Shown: positions 1-13,350, counted from the stretch's first letter. The stretch is 64,000 bases of DNA from Lumbricus terrestris (GCA_949752735.1 OX457047.1:38510241-38574240), one strand, 5' to 3'. A program made the numbers and translations. Notes: generated by a model from the letters alone, not told the origin.

Positions 1-32
1 CCTCCGTCAATGACGTGATTCATTTTCCCCAA

Positions 33-1453
33 TAGTCGGGTCAATCTACGAAAAAACTTCGGTGAACCCGGAACAAATTGCAAGAAAGCGTTTTATGATG
101 ATTTTATGGTGTATTGGGTCTGGTGATAAACATACTAAAAGTTGCCAAAAATCGCACCACGACAAGTGGTCTAATTTTGGCGGGAAAAAAGATGGCCGCC
201 AATTGGACTAGGCATGGAATCTGGAAATGATAAAGTTAGGAACAAATCATGTAATAATTTGCTAACATGCTTTTCTAGACTAATTCGACCCTCCTGAAAA
301 CGAAAATCGTGGTTAGCAAGCTTGATTTCTAGCGGTTGCATGGGAAAACAAGATGGCGGCCAAAATGGCAGCCTATAATTGTTTCAAAAGGTTGTCTAGT
401 CGGGTCAATCTACGTAATGATCCACAAAATTGTAAGAAGGCGTTTTATGATGATTTTCCGGTATATTGGGTCTGGTGTTTAACATACTAAAAGTTGCAAG
501 AAATCGGACCACAGCAAGTGGTCTAATTTTGGCGGGAAAAAAGATGGCCGCCAATTGGACCAGTCTTGGAATCTGGAAATGATACTGTTAGGAACAAATC
601 ATGTAATATATTGATAACATGCCTTTCTAGACTAATTCGACCCTCCTGAGAACAAAACTCGTGGTTAGCAAGCTAGATTTTTGGCGGTTGCATGGAAAAA
701 CAAGGTGGCCGCCAAAATGGCGGCCTATTGCTTAAAAGGCTGTAAGTTGAGTATTGTATGTAACATGAACACGATTTGCAATTAAAATTAAGATGTATGG
801 GTTCTAGGCATGCAATGGAATCAAAGACACGTATGTAGCACTGGAAGAAAACCAACATGGCGGGAAAATGGCGGCCAGAATGTTGAAATTGCTAAAAGTG
901 AAATGATGTATGCAATGGAAACATGTCTCGGAAATGGATGGATCTTTCGAAGGCGAAGGCGAACGAGAAGTGGAATGGGGTAGAAAGCGAATGGAATCCA
1001 TCCTGCGCAATACCATCCTCCGCCAACCCATCCACATCATCATCAGCATCATCTCCATCACAGCCTGACATCAAACGGCGCTGGAGGGGTTCATTCCAGC
1101 ATCGTCTCTCTACAGAAGCCAGGCCTACGGGCACCTGCCTGGAACACTCAAACGGGACAAGAGTTTGCTATCCATGGCGCATCAATCAGCGCACCCCTAC
1201 GAACCGTACACTCGAGGGAGACTGCCCCTACCATCCGCTGTTCCATCGTCGTCGTCGCGTGTCCTCCAGCCGTCGTCCAGTCCCAACCCGCACACTACGA
1301 ACCTCTTTGCGCTATTCTCGCCTCGCGTTGCCAGCCTTCGTCTGGCAAAAGAAACGCTAAGAGAACGATCATCTCCCAGGGTGCACGGCCTCGAACGACT
1401 GTCTGACAAGGGCGGTCACCACCACCAGCTCCACCACCACCTTGAGATGGAAG
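33..1453 (+). repeat. Left arm of ~3 kb inverted repeat
   Basis: This arm is matched by its near-identical reverse complement at 1617-3032, leaving a 163-bp spacer. The outer ends share TAGTCGGG/CCCGACTA. The outer half of the arm holds two tandem copies of a ~364-bp unit, starting at 33 and 397, each with GATGGCCGCC or AATGGCGGCC motifs. The inner half (about 910-1453) is higher in GC and reads as open frames. The arms differ by small indels and substitutions, for example one extra G near 1080. No transposase or flanking target duplication was recognised. Confidence 0.85.
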
Positions 1454-1533
1454 TTGTTGAACTACTTTCTGCACTCCAAACGCAGATGACGTTATAGTAT
1501 AAACCAATGTTTGCACAGCGATGTTTCAGGGGT

Positions 1534-2151
1534 TCAGTCTGAATCGATAGTTGGAGGGTTGCTGTACCTCTTCAGCTCACTGCTCGTCTTCTGCGCTAGG
1601 TCCTTCGTGTTGATCTCTTCCATCTCCAGGTGGTGGTGTTGATGGTGGTGCTGGTGGTGGTGACCGCCCTTGTCAGACAGTCGTTCGAGGCCCCCCTGGG
1701 AGATGATCGTTCTCTTAGCGTTTCTTTTGCCAGACGAAGGCTGGCAACGCGAGGTGAGAATAGCGAAAAGAGGTTCGTAGTGTGCGGGTTGGGACTGGAC
1801 GACGGATGGAGGACACGCGACGACGACGATGGAACAGCGGATGGTAGGGGCAGTCTCCCTCGAGTGTACGGTTCGTAGGGGTGCGCTGATTGATGCGCCA
1901 TGGATAGCAAACTCTTGTCCCGTTTGAGTGTTCCAGGCAGGTGCCCGTAGGCCTGGCTTCTGTAGAGAGACGATGCTGGAATGAACCCCTCCAGCGCGTT
2001 TGATGTCAGGCTGTGATGGAGATGATGCTGATGATGATGTGGATGGGTTGGCGGAGGATGGTATTGCGCAGGATGGATTCCATTCGCTTTCTACCCCATT
2101 CCACTTCTCGTTCGCCTTCGCCTTCGAAAGATCCATCCATTTCCGAGACAT
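1534..2151 (-). CDS. 205-codon open frame inside the inverted repeat, unknown
   Basis: Open frame of 205 codons starting with MSRKWMDLSKAKANEK on the minus strand. It is rich in Ser, Pro, Gln and His, with a His-rich stretch (HHHQHHHQHHH) near residue 170. The mirror copy in the left arm (923-1360) starts identically but is shifted by one extra G near 1080 and runs only 145 codons in another frame. No family is recognised, and neither splice sites nor a promoter support it. It could be a decayed exon captured in the inverted repeat, or chance openness of GC-richer DNA. Low confidence that it encodes a protein. Confidence 0.2.
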   Translation of the reverse strand: MSRKWMDLSKAKANEKWNGVESEWNPSCAIPSSANPSTSSSASSPSQPDIKRAGGVHSSIVSLQKPGLRAPAWNTQTGQEFAIHGASISAPLRTVHSRETAPTIRCSIVVVACPPSVVQSQPAHYEPLFAILTSRCQPSSGKRNAKRTIISQGGLERLSDKGGHHHQHHHQHHHLEMEEINTKDLAQKTSSELKRYSNPPTIDSD

Positions 2152-3032
2152 GTTTCCATTGCATACATCATTTCACTTTTAGCAATTTCAACATTCTGGC
2201 CGCCATTTTCCCGCCATTTTGGTTTTCTTCCAGTGCTACATACGTGTCTTTGATTCCATTGCATGCCTAGAACCCATACATCTTAATTTTAATTGCAAAT
2301 CGTGTTCATGTTACATACAATACTCGACTTACAGCCTTTTAAGCAATAGGCCGCCATTTTGGCCGCCACCTTGTTTTCCCATGCAACCGCCAAAAATCTA
2401 GCTTGCTAACCACGATTTTTGTTCTCAGAAGGGTCGAATTAGTCTAGAAAAGCATGTTAGCAATATATTACATGATTTGTTCCTAACATTATCATTTCCA
2501 GATTCCATGCCAAGTCCAATTGGCGGCCATCTTTTTTCCCGCCAAAATTAGACCACTTGCTGTGGTCCGATTTCTTACAACTTTTAGTATGTTAAACACC
2601 AGACCCAATATACCATAAAATCATCATAAAACGCCTTCTTACAATTTTGTGGATCATTACGTAGATTGACCCGACTAGACAACCTTTTGAAACAATTATA
2701 GGCTGCCATTTTGGCCGCCATCTTGTTTTCCCATGCAACCGCTAAAAATCAAGCTTGCTAACCACGATTTTCGTTTTCAGGAGGGTCGAATTAGTCTAGA
2801 AAAGCATGTTAGCAAATTATTACATGATTTGCTCCTAACTTTATCACTTCCAGATTCCATGCCTAGTCCAATTGGCGGCCATCTTTTTTTCCCGCCAAAA
2901 TTAGACCACTTGCCGTGGTGCGATTTTTGGCAACTTTTAGTATGTTCATCACCAGACCCAATATACCATAAAATCATCATAAAACGCTTTCTTGCAATTT
3001 GTTCAGGGTCATGTCGCAGATTGACCCGACTA
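1617..3032 (-). repeat. Right arm of ~3 kb inverted repeat
   Basis: Reverse complement of 33-1453. It keeps the same order: a coding-like inner part (1617-2160) and an outer part with two tandem ~364-bp units. A fold-back or palindromic transposon, or a head-to-head duplication, would both explain it. Confidence 0.85.
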
Positions 3033-4765
3033 CAAGTACAAACACTCTTTCCTTTGTTGAAGAATTTATCCCTTCGATCAATTCCTTTCGTTGGATGATA
3101 ATCGAGTTTTTCGCCCGTTTTCTTTATCGCGAAATTCGTTGCAATTTGCAGCTTCACAGCAACCAATCCATTGCTTGACTATTTGACGTTGTATGCTTTA
3201 GAAATCCATCCATTCACGACTTTGTGGTCGGTGAAAAATTCAATTTCAGCGTCGATCATTAATTAATTTAATCAGGCTGTTTATGTAGGAACCTTTATTG
3301 TGTATCCCACCCCACCCCACCCCAAAAGCGAGCTGCACACATCGAACACTATAATACCAAGAAATGTCGCCTATAAGCGCATACATTAATTTTCAATTAA
3401 TTCCTTTCGATTTTTCACGATGTCAAGCGGCAATTTATTTTCAGAGTAAGCAACATATTGAACACTAATTATAGTGTGAACTTTCTGAGTAGAGTATTAA
3501 GCGACACGTTTGAATTTAAATGCTGATGGAAAGACCCAAGATGGAGGCAGAAAAAATTGTAGGCCTATTCATTGCAAAAATAATTCGATTTAGGTTTTTG
3601 TAGGACCCACTGCAGCGAAAGTAGTAACTACATATGTAACTCAATGACTAGATTTCTGACAGTGTTTCACGTTTTACGTAACGTTGATCAAAATAATACT
3701 TTCAAATTTAATAGACTAATCACCATTAGATTTAGAAGCTAAATCGATTTAAAATTATTGTAATAATTACCAGCCATATTGATTAATAAATGATTGCTAA
3801 TGCAGTAATTAGATCTACTAATACTATTAGGCTGCTAATCACTGGTTACTAATTGCAAATTTGGATTAATCCATTGCTAATACAGTAATTACTAGTTACT
3901 AATTAGGCCTACTAATGCAGCTACAAAATAGACACTAAACAATTGCTAATACTATTATTACCAATTGGGCCTATTAATGCAATTACTAATAGGCTTATAA
4001 AACTAATTAGGAAGAATAATTAAACTGTGGACGGACGGACATGCGCAGTGGACATAAATCTGCATTTTCGATGCTGCACAAGGTCTATGGCCTCAAATGA
4101 GTTACCGGTAGCCTACTCACTTATAGCCTACTCAACTGAGACCCGGATAGTACAATTGGCTCCAGGCGTTCGCAGCGTTAGGCTACTTCTTCTGGAGCCA
4201 TTTTTCTTCGTTAATCAATTTTCTTCTAAGTCCAGTGCTTTTAAATCGCTCAGCGGCGCTCCTCAATTATTAATCGCTTCTGAAATTATGTAGACTATGG
4301 AACACCTGGCGACAATCTGAAAAATATTGACGTTATTGGACAGCGGTCTATTTTTGAAAGCCATTTTCTAGAAGAAAGGAATTTCCCGCAGATTGTTTCC
4401 GCTAAGTAGCCTATGCTTTACAATTTTACATCCATTGCTGGGTATAATTCACTCGTCGCCATAATTTTGCAAATCGATTTTTGACCTAAATTCTGTAACT
4501 TTCTTCCTACACTAAGTCTTATTCGCTCTCTGCTAAGTCCATTGTGTCATCATTGTCATGTTGGTCTCAACTGTAGCCTGGCCCTTTTCTTCTGGCCTAT
4601 TTCTGTCCAAAGTCCGTAGACTTGTTTACGCATAGTCCAACTTTCTGCTTCAGCTGACCGGCTTATTTCAGAGCATTGATATGGATGCGGCCTGGTTTTG
4701 ACGCGCCATAGTTCAATACTTTTCGCAGTAGACTTCGACGCTAATTGGAATCACGAGTCAGCTCC
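3033..4765. other. AT-rich intergenic DNA, no gene seen
   Basis: Unique AT-rich sequence. From about 3710 to 4025 it has a degenerate, irregular repetition of CTAAT/ATTAG words (AATTACTAATTAGGC-like). No open frame with recognisable similarity, no RNA gene. Confidence 0.6.
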
Positions 4766-5093
4766 ACTGTTTTCAAGTTAGCTAATTTATACATTGACTT
4801 TCCACATGTTACTTGCGTTCATCGGGTACAAGTAGGCCTATTTTAGCTGAACCTCGATGCAAAATAGTTATGGGCACGCGTGCATTCCATGCCTCTGCAC
4901 CCAGGGAATGGAATCGGCTTCCGCTCTCTTTTCAAAGTTCAATTTCACTTCCTTCCTTCAAAAAGCGGCTCAAAACTCACTATACTTCTCCTTGGCTTTC
5001 AAGCACATGGATCTCTAACTGCATCTTCCTCTGGCGGCTGACTATCCGCAGATTCACATTTCAGTGTGACCTTGCGCGCGTTACAAATTTATC

Positions 5094-5157
<64 letters not shown>
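4766..5157 (+). mobile_element. CR1/L2-like LINE 3' end with (AAT)n tail
   Basis: The + frame from about 4813 reads LRSSGTSRP, then MGTRAFHASAPREWNRLP, then SFKKRLKTHY. This is the usual C-terminus of non-LTR retrotransposon polymerases (R-S-SS, the G-RAF-APxxWNxLP motif, FK-LKT). The frame runs into (AAT)n at about 5092-5157, consistent with the short-repeat tail of this LINE class. Only the extreme 3' end is present, so it is a 5'-truncated dead copy. Confidence 0.75.
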
Positions 5158-5159
<2 letters not shown>

Positions 5160-5784
5160 GTAGGGCCTTTCCAGACTATTGATTTTATATTAGGCGTTAG
5201 TGAAGTCCCTGAGGGATCCTGTATACCTCGGGGCAAAGAATTTAAAAAAAAAATAATAATAATAATTTAAAATAATAATAATAATGTGGAATATACTACC
5301 TTCGACGATGATAACATGCACACCAAATACGCAGGCGCTATACAAATATTCCGACTAGATTAGATTGCATGCTGACGTATCGGTGAGAACCACGGCTATC
5401 TCCTAACGCCTAGCCTACACAAAAACCAAAGACGCCTTAGTCGAATCGACGGGAACCTTCATACGAGATTATTATTAATAATATTATTCATTGATAGCTA
5501 ATACAGGTAAACGAGACCATCGCGGATTCTGCTATTAAGAGGTTGGCCATTAGGCTAAGTGTAAAAATGTACCACAGACCGAACGAATGAATGATGACCG
5601 AACGGCCGAATGAAATCGACCGAACACATCCGGTGTAATCTCTTCTGTTATGATTTCCGTTTATTGGATATCACTTCAGGTGACAGACGACGGAGGAGTG
5701 GTGCATGGTGCATGGTGCTGGTGCTGCACTTTCAGACGCCACGTTAAATCGAATAATTGCTATTTAGCACTAATGACCAACACT
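5158..5784. other. Intergenic stretch, no gene seen
   Basis: Mixed unique DNA with a second short (AAT)n patch at 5245-5285. No coding or RNA gene recognised. Confidence 0.6.
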
Positions 5785-6345
5785 TCAGACAAACACAGAC
5801 AAGCAAACGGACAGAGAGACAGACATACAGACAAACAGACAGGCAAGCAGACAAGCAGACAGAGAGGCAAGCAGACAAGCAGACAGACAATCCGAGAGAC
5901 AGACGGACAGACCAGCAGATAGACAAGGACACATACAAGTAGACAAGCAGACAGATAGGCAGACAGACAAGCAGACGGACAAGCAGACAGACAGGCAGAC
6001 AGACAGATAGACAAGCAGACAGATAGACAAGCAGCCAGATAGACAGATAGAAAAGCAGACAGATAGACAAGCAAACAGATAGACAGCGAGACAAGCAAAC
6101 AGACAGGCAGACAGGTGGTGCAACAGACAGATACAGTATAAAGACAAATGCTATAAGCTTAATTAGTATTTCAGATATATAATGTGATGGATGTATGTCT
6201 GTGTGCATGTTTCTCGCTCCCTATTTTGTGTTTGTCTGTCTATCTGTCTGTCTGTCTTTCACGTCGTGCTTTGTCTGTCTCCTTTTCTGTGTGTACATAT
6301 CTGTCTGTCTGCCTACCTGTCCGTCAGTCTATCTCTTTGCAATTC
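5785..6345. repeat. (GACA)n block followed by (TCTG)n block
   Basis: 5785-6118 is imperfect GACA/GACAAGCA repeat. About 6225-6345 is the complementary TCTG repeat, so the two form an inverted pair around a ~110-bp spacer. The open frames on both strands are products of the 4-bp period and are not genes. Confidence 0.9.
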
Positions 6346-7108
6346 GATTTCAGTGTCACAGTCTGTAATAGTCGACCTGACTTCGCCTGACCGATCTACC
6401 GATGATTGGCTGATTTACCGACTGAGAATATTATCCGAACATTTATATATCGCCATTTTGCCACCTCTTCCAAAACACGGGATCTTCAGCAGCAGTGGCG
6501 CCGGGTTAATAAGCTGACAATGAAAGGTTGCGTTGGAAAGAAAAAGTAATGATCAACAGACATGGAAGCAGTTAAAGGAAGCAGGGAATTGGTGAAGTGA
6601 TGATGCTATGACTGGGGATGGAAAATACGGGCATGGAAGCAGCCAAAAAGCGGAACCGGAAATTGAGGTTTCCATGGTGACGCGTGAGATCGGTCGTATG
6701 CAGACGTGGTAGGGGATCTTGCGAATAATTCGCTCGATTTCGCGGCTGGGCAAACAAACGCTTGAGACAATGATTGAATCGAAGCTGCAGGAGATCGATG
6801 TGAGAAGTCAAGTGTGGTGGAGGCGGCGATGTGACATCGAAATATTGCAGATGATGAAATGTCAATTGCTGTGACGTACAGTAGCATAGATAGGCCTACA
6901 TTATTATTCTTATCGTTTGTCTATTGTTGTTTAAAAAAAATTGACTTGAGGTATTAAGGATCCCTAAGGATTTTATTGCCAACAACTGTTTAAAAACCAG
7001 TTCCGACTGGCCCTTTATTGCTATTATTGTCCTGATTTACATTTGTCATCATTATTGTTATTTATTATTTTTATTATCATTATAATTATTAGCCTACTAC
7101 TACTGTTG

Positions 7109-7182
<74 letters not shown>

Positions 7183-8050
7183 ATTATTATTATCTTGCAT
7201 TTATTTCGCATTCATCAAATGCAGTTTTTTTCAATAACCAAGCACTATAGTCGATGTCGCTGACAAATCGCGAACGAAAGACTTGCCTCTAAGGTCCACC
7301 GACACATTAATCGTCTGAGGGTCACGACGACGCGTAACACTGCATGTAGGCGTATAATACTTTCGGAGTCTCAAGTCTAGCCAATAATTGATCAACGCGT
7401 ATTATCATAGTAAGTTACTCAAGAATAGGGCCTAGAGGTAGTCCTATGCCGCAATGAATTATTGTTACTGGCAAAGACGAACGAGCAATCAACACACGAG
7501 CTGGCTAATTATATTATTATTCGACATTGATTATGGTAGACTGGGTGGCCATCTGCTGGATTTTACTTGGCACAAGAGGTACGCCAGGAACGTTGGGACG
7601 GCGTCGGTATATTGGTCTTGTTGAAGGGAGCGGTTTCTAGGCGGTGAATTTAAAAGGCAAATGAGAAAGATAATTTTATTCAAAACTCATTAGGTCCGCG
7701 ACGCAGTGCGTGGTAGTATTATAGCGGCAATAAATGTTGTTTCAGTAAATAGCCAACGTCTGCCTATAATAATAATAGTTAAGTATAGGAGGGGCAAGGC
7801 CTTGGACCAGGCTTCTGTGCTATAGGAGCCGCAACAGCTTAAGATTGAAATTGACGACAATTGCTTAGACCTGCGTCAGGATGGGTGCTGCCCCAGTTCG
7901 GAAGTCGCTCTGGATGCTTGCGAGAGCGCTACTCTACCATGGATAGGGTTTGGTTATGGCCATGGAGATCTTCGTTCTGCACCTCAAATGTGAATTCGTT
8001 GTTCCCTTCTGCGAGCGCTTCAAAGGTGCGACATTCTTTGGTGTGTAGGC
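6346..8050. other. Intergenic DNA with (TTA)/(CTG)n tract
   Basis: Unique sequence at 6346-7040 and 7196-8050. Between them, 7043-7195 is an imperfect TTA/CTG/CTA trinucleotide tract that reads as poly-Leu. No recognised gene. Confidence 0.6.
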
Positions 8051-8168
8051 CTATTGTCCCTGTCTCTGTCTTTGCCTCTGTCTCTGCCTGTCTGTTTGTG
8101 TGTCTGTCTGTCCGTTTGTCTGTCTGTCTCTTTATCGCTATCCCCTTTCTCTTTCTCTTTTTCTCTCG

Positions 8169-8206
<38 letters not shown>

Positions 8207-8540
8207 GTCTCTCTCTCTGTCTCTCTCTGCCTGTCATTCTGTATGTCTCTCTTCCTGCTAGTCATATTATATTGGGGTCTATCTATCCTTCTGCGTATAT
8301 GCATATGTATATTTCTTCCTGTCCGTACGTTCGTCTGTTTACATCGGTCTCATCAGCTTCATTGTCTCTTGAGGATTCTCCTCCTACTCCTACTCCTCCT
8401 CCTCCTCCTCCTCCTACTCCGCCTCCTCCTCTTCCTCCTCCCTCATCATCATCATCATCACTTTTCCTCAGCGATGTCCTGGAGCACCACAGCATCCATC
8501 GTCGCTGCCTCCTCGGCTGCTGCTGCTGCTGCTGTTAATT
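8051..8540. repeat. Pyrimidine-rich simple repeats
   Basis: TCTG/TCTC repeats at 8055-8255, TCC repeats at about 8375-8440, a short CAT tract at 8443-8462 and a GCT run near 8515-8535. Confidence 0.85.
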
Positions 8541-9834
8541 AAAGTATTAGTCCATCGGAAGGAAGGATGCTCTCCTGCCTCCGCCGCATCATCATAATTG
8601 CAATCACTCGAATGAATCACTCGATGATTGAGAACGCTCGATGGAATAACGGAAGTGACGCACGGAATTATGGGATGGGCTTATGTCACGTGGTCATTTA
8701 TGACGTCACATGTGGCGGTAAACTGCGATGCGTTATGGGTAAAAGATTCATATAGAGGCCAATTTTTAGGAGAGTAAACAAGCAAAATTCATGCAGACAT
8801 TCAAGCGTATATAATAATTATGTGGTGCTAAAAGCGGGCAGTTGTTGTTGCAAGAAATATGGATTGTGTTAATTTCTGAGAGCTTCTGATGACTATGCGG
8901 CGCAGTTGTGAGCGACAACTAAGCATATGAACATACACACAGACACACACAGACACACACAGACACACACAGACGCACACAGACGCACACAGACAAACAC
9001 AGACACGCACAAACACACACAGACACACACACAGACACGCACAGACACACACAGATTGCCTTTTCTCTCGGGGTTACTCGCACTTGGAACGCTACCGAGA
9101 GGCCCTTGCATCGAGAAGTGCTTTATAAATAGTCAGATACAAAACAAAAATACAATACATAAACACTTGCGCACATACAATACAAAACATAGACTGCATA
9201 CATGCATACATAGGCCTACACAGATAAATACCTAAATATATAGATTCAGAAGTTTGCATACACACTACAGTTATGCACATATAGGCCTACCTACAGACAT
9301 ACATTGCATACACGCAGAAACACGCACGCACGTCCATACATCCATCCATCCATTCATACACATACTCCTAAAACTCGAAACTCCGACCTAAATACTAAAC
9401 CGCCCGCAAGAACAATTGTTTGACGACGAATTGTCTGTTTGTCTCGCGTCACCGAAAAAGCACTCGAAACACATTCCCAGACACGACGACACGACGACAC
9501 GACGACACGACGGGGGAGAGGGTATTCGAGTTCTCCCCTTTCTGGAGCACACGCACACCCGTCCAGACTGCTGGCTCCGCCTGCGTTCGTAAACACTGCC
9601 ATGATTGTTTGTCGCCGACGCGTTTGACCTATTTCGGACACAGCGGTCGTCATTTCTTGCGGAATGCGTGTCTTTAAATACTTTCCAACCTTACAGAGGC
9701 AATGCTGACCCCCCCATGCGCATAAATGAACTCGTCCGGCCACTTATGTAGCGCTTAACATACTAGAGTAGACTCTGCAATTTCACTTTTGAATTGTGAC
9801 ACTGTACTACAGAATTCTATAGGCTAGGCCTAGC
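8541..9834. other. Intergenic DNA with (ACACAG)n
   Basis: Unique DNA interrupted by an ACACAG/ACACAC repeat at 8930-9055, a CATACA-rich stretch at 9165-9365 and a short ACGACG tract at 9483-9511. No recognised gene. Confidence 0.6.
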
Positions 9835-9906
9835 CAGGCCTTAAAGTGTGGCTGGAAGGTCATGGACGGCGTCCATGCACTTATTTTTTCCACACTTTTA
9901 GCACTG
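9835..9906. mobile_element. hAT-like MITE, 72 bp, CAGGCCTTAAAGTGTGG family
   Basis: Termini CAGGCCTTAAAGTGTGG and CACACTTTTAGCACTG are near-inverted. Flanks GGCCTAGC (left) and GACCTAGC (right) form an 8-bp target duplication with one mismatch. It is the shortest member of the family also found at 23019 and 40686. No coding capacity. Confidence 0.75.
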
Positions 9907-10262
9907 GACCTAGCACCTTTCAAGAAACCGGATGCATTGCATACTGCATATAGCCTGTCCAGTAAGCAACTTTATCCGATCACACCTTATGCGTATTTGA
10001 GACCTTCGCTGATCTCATGATCTTGTATTTGCGCCTTGGATAATCTCCGCTCCAGATAATCTCCACTCATCCGCCTTGATCAATACTAATATAAACTGTT
10101 TTTCCACTCCTGCAGCAGACCCCAACATCACTCGTTCGTTTGTCTTCCTTCCCAGAGAAATGAGACTCCAAGGATCAGGGTTTGGATGAGGGGCAAGCAC
10201 TATAAAGCCTCGATACAATCTCTATAATTATGTATGCATACAATCATTGCAGATCCTATACG

Positions 10263-10263
<1 letters not shown>
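9907..10263. other. Intergenic DNA, no gene seen
   Basis: Unique sequence without a recognised coding or RNA gene. Confidence 0.5.
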
Positions 10264-10318
<55 letters not shown>

Positions 10319-10323
10319 TGTGG

Positions 10324-10410
<87 letters not shown>

Positions 10411-10425
10411 TGTGGAGGGTGTGTG
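10264..10425. repeat. (TG)n microsatellite
   Basis: Long TG dinucleotide run with two TGAGTGTGGAGG interruptions. Confidence 0.97.
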
Positions 10426-11114
10426 TGCGTGATCTAAATGATTTGTCATAAAGTACCTTAGAGTATAGCCCTGCACTGTTTCGCCGAAGGATGACAACAA
10501 GAACGAGGTCATCAGAAGACGCTGCACTTGGGAGTGGCATGTGTTGTAGAGGCTGCAGGTTGAGATGTTATACAGTCATAGTTGGTGAGAAGAGAGGATG
10601 ACAGATGGTTGAAAGACTTATGACAAACAGCAGAGGTCACCGGAAGTCGCAGCAGAGGTCACCGGAAGTCGCTGTCGAGGACAGCAAAAGGAAAGATGGC
10701 GGCTGGGGGCGGAAGACACGATGCAAAAAGAACTGAAGTCTCTCAGATTGCAGAAAGAAGTTTACCGGTGACGTAAGCATTGAGAGATGAAGGATCCTGC
10801 GTGGTGACCACTCCTCCTTCTCCTCCTCCTCCTCCTCCTCCTCCTCCTCCTCCTCCTCCTCCTCCACCTCCTCCACCTCCTCCTCCACCACCTCCTCCTC
10901 CTCATCATCATCCTCCTCCTCGAGGAGATCAACTGAAGCCGGAATTGGGATAAGAGGGAGCCGCTTGGTCCATCGGACCCGCTTTTCGGTCGGATAGCGT
11001 CGAACCTTCTCGGTCGTTGGCCCCTCCATGCACCTGAAATTTTTTACGGCTCCCGTTTGCGTTGCGCTTACTATATAGACTACCTCCAAATTGCTTGCCT
11101 GCTTTCTATCAGTT
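10426..11114. other. Intergenic DNA with (TCC)n tract
   Basis: Contains a 21-bp direct repeat (GCAGAGGTCACCGGAAGTCG) at about 10630-10670 and a TCC trinucleotide tract at 10815-10920. No recognised gene. Confidence 0.6.
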
Positions 11115-11360
11115 CTTTAATACCTTTCTTTTTAGCCGTGGCTGCAGGGATCGCCTCTGAGTAGGTTTTTTGAATGGGCGCTATATACATTTTCTGAATG
11201 AATGAATGAATGATTGAATGAATGAATGAATGAATGAGTGAATGAAATGAATGAATGAATGAAATGAATGATTGAATGAATGAATGAATGAATGAATGAA
11301 AGAATGAATAAATGAATGAATGAATGAATGAATGAATGAATGAATGAATGAATGAATGAA
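11115..11360 (+). mobile_element. CR1-like LINE 3' end with (GAAT)n tail
   Basis: GGATCGCCTCTGAGTAGG followed by GGGCGCTATATACAT and a GAATGAATGAAT run to about 11360. The same arrangement (GCGCTATATAAAT plus a 4-bp tail repeat) recurs at 26390, 28660 and 31060, marking one LINE 3' end family. Confidence 0.7.
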
Positions 11361-12414
11361 GGCGTAGGCCTGGGAACAGAAAGAGACAAACATGCATTCA
11401 AACGGAGACAGGCAAATCGAAACGTAGGCCTACACTACACAGATAGAAACACAGGCTTTAAATTTAAATCTAAAAGAAATCTTTAAGGAAAAATAGTCTT
11501 AAACCGATACAATGCAATACAATACAACACAATACAATACAATACAACGACAAACTCAATACACTAAAAAAAACGCAAACATTTATGTGTAAGATTGCCA
11601 AGATAAGAATTTAATGAAGGAAGTTATTGCATACCTGTATAAATGAGAAGAGAGTGTGTTTATTTATGATCTATAATTGCGGATGAAATTATTATTCTTC
11701 TAAACACATTCATCTTTACTTTACGATCGCGGACTTCGTGAATTCTACGACTGTCGCGTCCCATACTTATACAATGTATATAGTGGCGATAGCTAAATTT
11801 TCAAAGGTGTCTAAGGATAACGCTCCAACTAACCAATCTACATGTAGTAGACTATTACAAGTCGGTCGTGCAATCTATTAGTAACCTCTTTAACTGCACT
11901 TGCACATATAAGACCACCAAAATACGTCTTCTCAACCGTTCCTGAATGACGGTTTCGCAGTGTAATCTTAAATTGCATGTTCACATGGTTGAACGAACAG
12001 TTAGGTTGTGCGGTACTCCCAAGATGCATTGCAGTCGAGATACGGCTTCAGTCTGTCATCATGACCGACGTCATAAATATGGTTGTAAAAACGACTGTCA
12101 TCATGACCGACGTCATAAAAATGGTTGGCTCTGATGACCATTGATTTCTATCCAATCACAAGACGACAGACTCACTGCTGCAGGACTGTCATAACTTCAT
12201 AAGAACCGACCTTTCGCGAAGTCTCAAAACCAGAGCACCAATATTATACACCACGTCATGAGTCGTTTGGTTCTGTAAAGCATGCATAAGCTTTTCAATG
12301 CATCACTTCTGACAGTTGATGAGCGCTTACAGTGTGCACGATTTTATGAGAGAATAAATTTTTATACATTTATGCGCATTGCTGTCTCCCCGTCAAATTG
12401 TCTATCTTTCTGTC
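11361..12414. other. Intergenic DNA, no gene seen
   Basis: Short ACAATACAAT repeats at 11510-11550. A ~43-bp direct repeat containing ATGACCGACGTCATAAA at about 12058-12128. No recognised gene. Confidence 0.55.
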
Positions 12415-13350
12415 CTTGTCTGTATTCTCTGTCTGTCTGTCTGTCTATCTATCTGTCTGTCTGTCTATCTGTCTGTCTGTCTGTCTGTCTCTGTCTCTCT
12501 CTCCCTGTCTCTTTGTCAGTGCCTGTCCCTGTCTTTGTTTCTGTCTCAGTCTCTCTCTCTCTCTCTGCATCTCCGACTGTTTCTGTCTGTCTGTCTCTGT
12601 ATATATATTATGTATAGTCTATACATATATATTATATCTACATATTACCATATATTTACGTGGTTTCCACGATGGCTCTAAGGGTTTTCAATTCTGTCGT
12701 GGGCGATAGTTATTAATCCGAGTGGCTAATGAAGGCGATTCGCCCGCTGGCGATAATCTGATGGCTAAATGGCCCGATGGAAATAGCCTGCTGGCTCTAT
12801 TTGACTTCAGAGTCGTTGTCACATTAGCGATGACTCGCCGAGCGATGATGACGATAGATAAAATGGCAATTTTTGCGACAAGAGTGAGAGGAGACAGAGA
12901 AACAGACAGACAGAGACAGAGAGACATAGAGAGACAGAGACAGACACTCACAAAGAGACAGAGAGACAGAGATAGAGAGAGGCAGAGAGAGAAACAGACA
13001 GAGACAGACACAGAGAGAGACAGAGAGAGAGAGGCAGATAGAGAAACAGAGAGAGACAGACAGAGACAGAGACAGACACTGACAAAGAGACAGAGAGACA
13101 GAGATAGAGAGAGGCAGAGAGAGAAACAGACAGAGACAGACACAGCGAGAGAGACAGAGAGAGAGGCAGAGAGAGAAACAGAGAGAGACAGACAGACAGA
13201 CAGAGACAGACACTGACAAAGAGACCGAGAAACAGAGAGAGACAGAGATAGAGAGACATACACAGAGACACACACAGCCACAGAGAGAGACACACATACA
13301 CACAGACAGAGACAGACACAGACAGACAGACAGACAGAGACAGAGAGATC
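12415..13350. repeat. (TCTG)n then (GACAGA)n blocks
   Basis: TCTG/TCTC repeats at 12415-12600 are followed, after ~290 bp of unique DNA, by a 450-bp GACAGA/GAGACAGA repeat at 12893-13350. The two are complementary and therefore inverted relative to each other. Open frames here are repeat artefacts. Confidence 0.9.

Noticed and set aside
923..1360. N-terminal exon of the SK channel in the inverted repeat
   Set aside because: His/Ser-rich residues recall SK N-termini, but there is no motif, no donor site and the frame is broken between arms.
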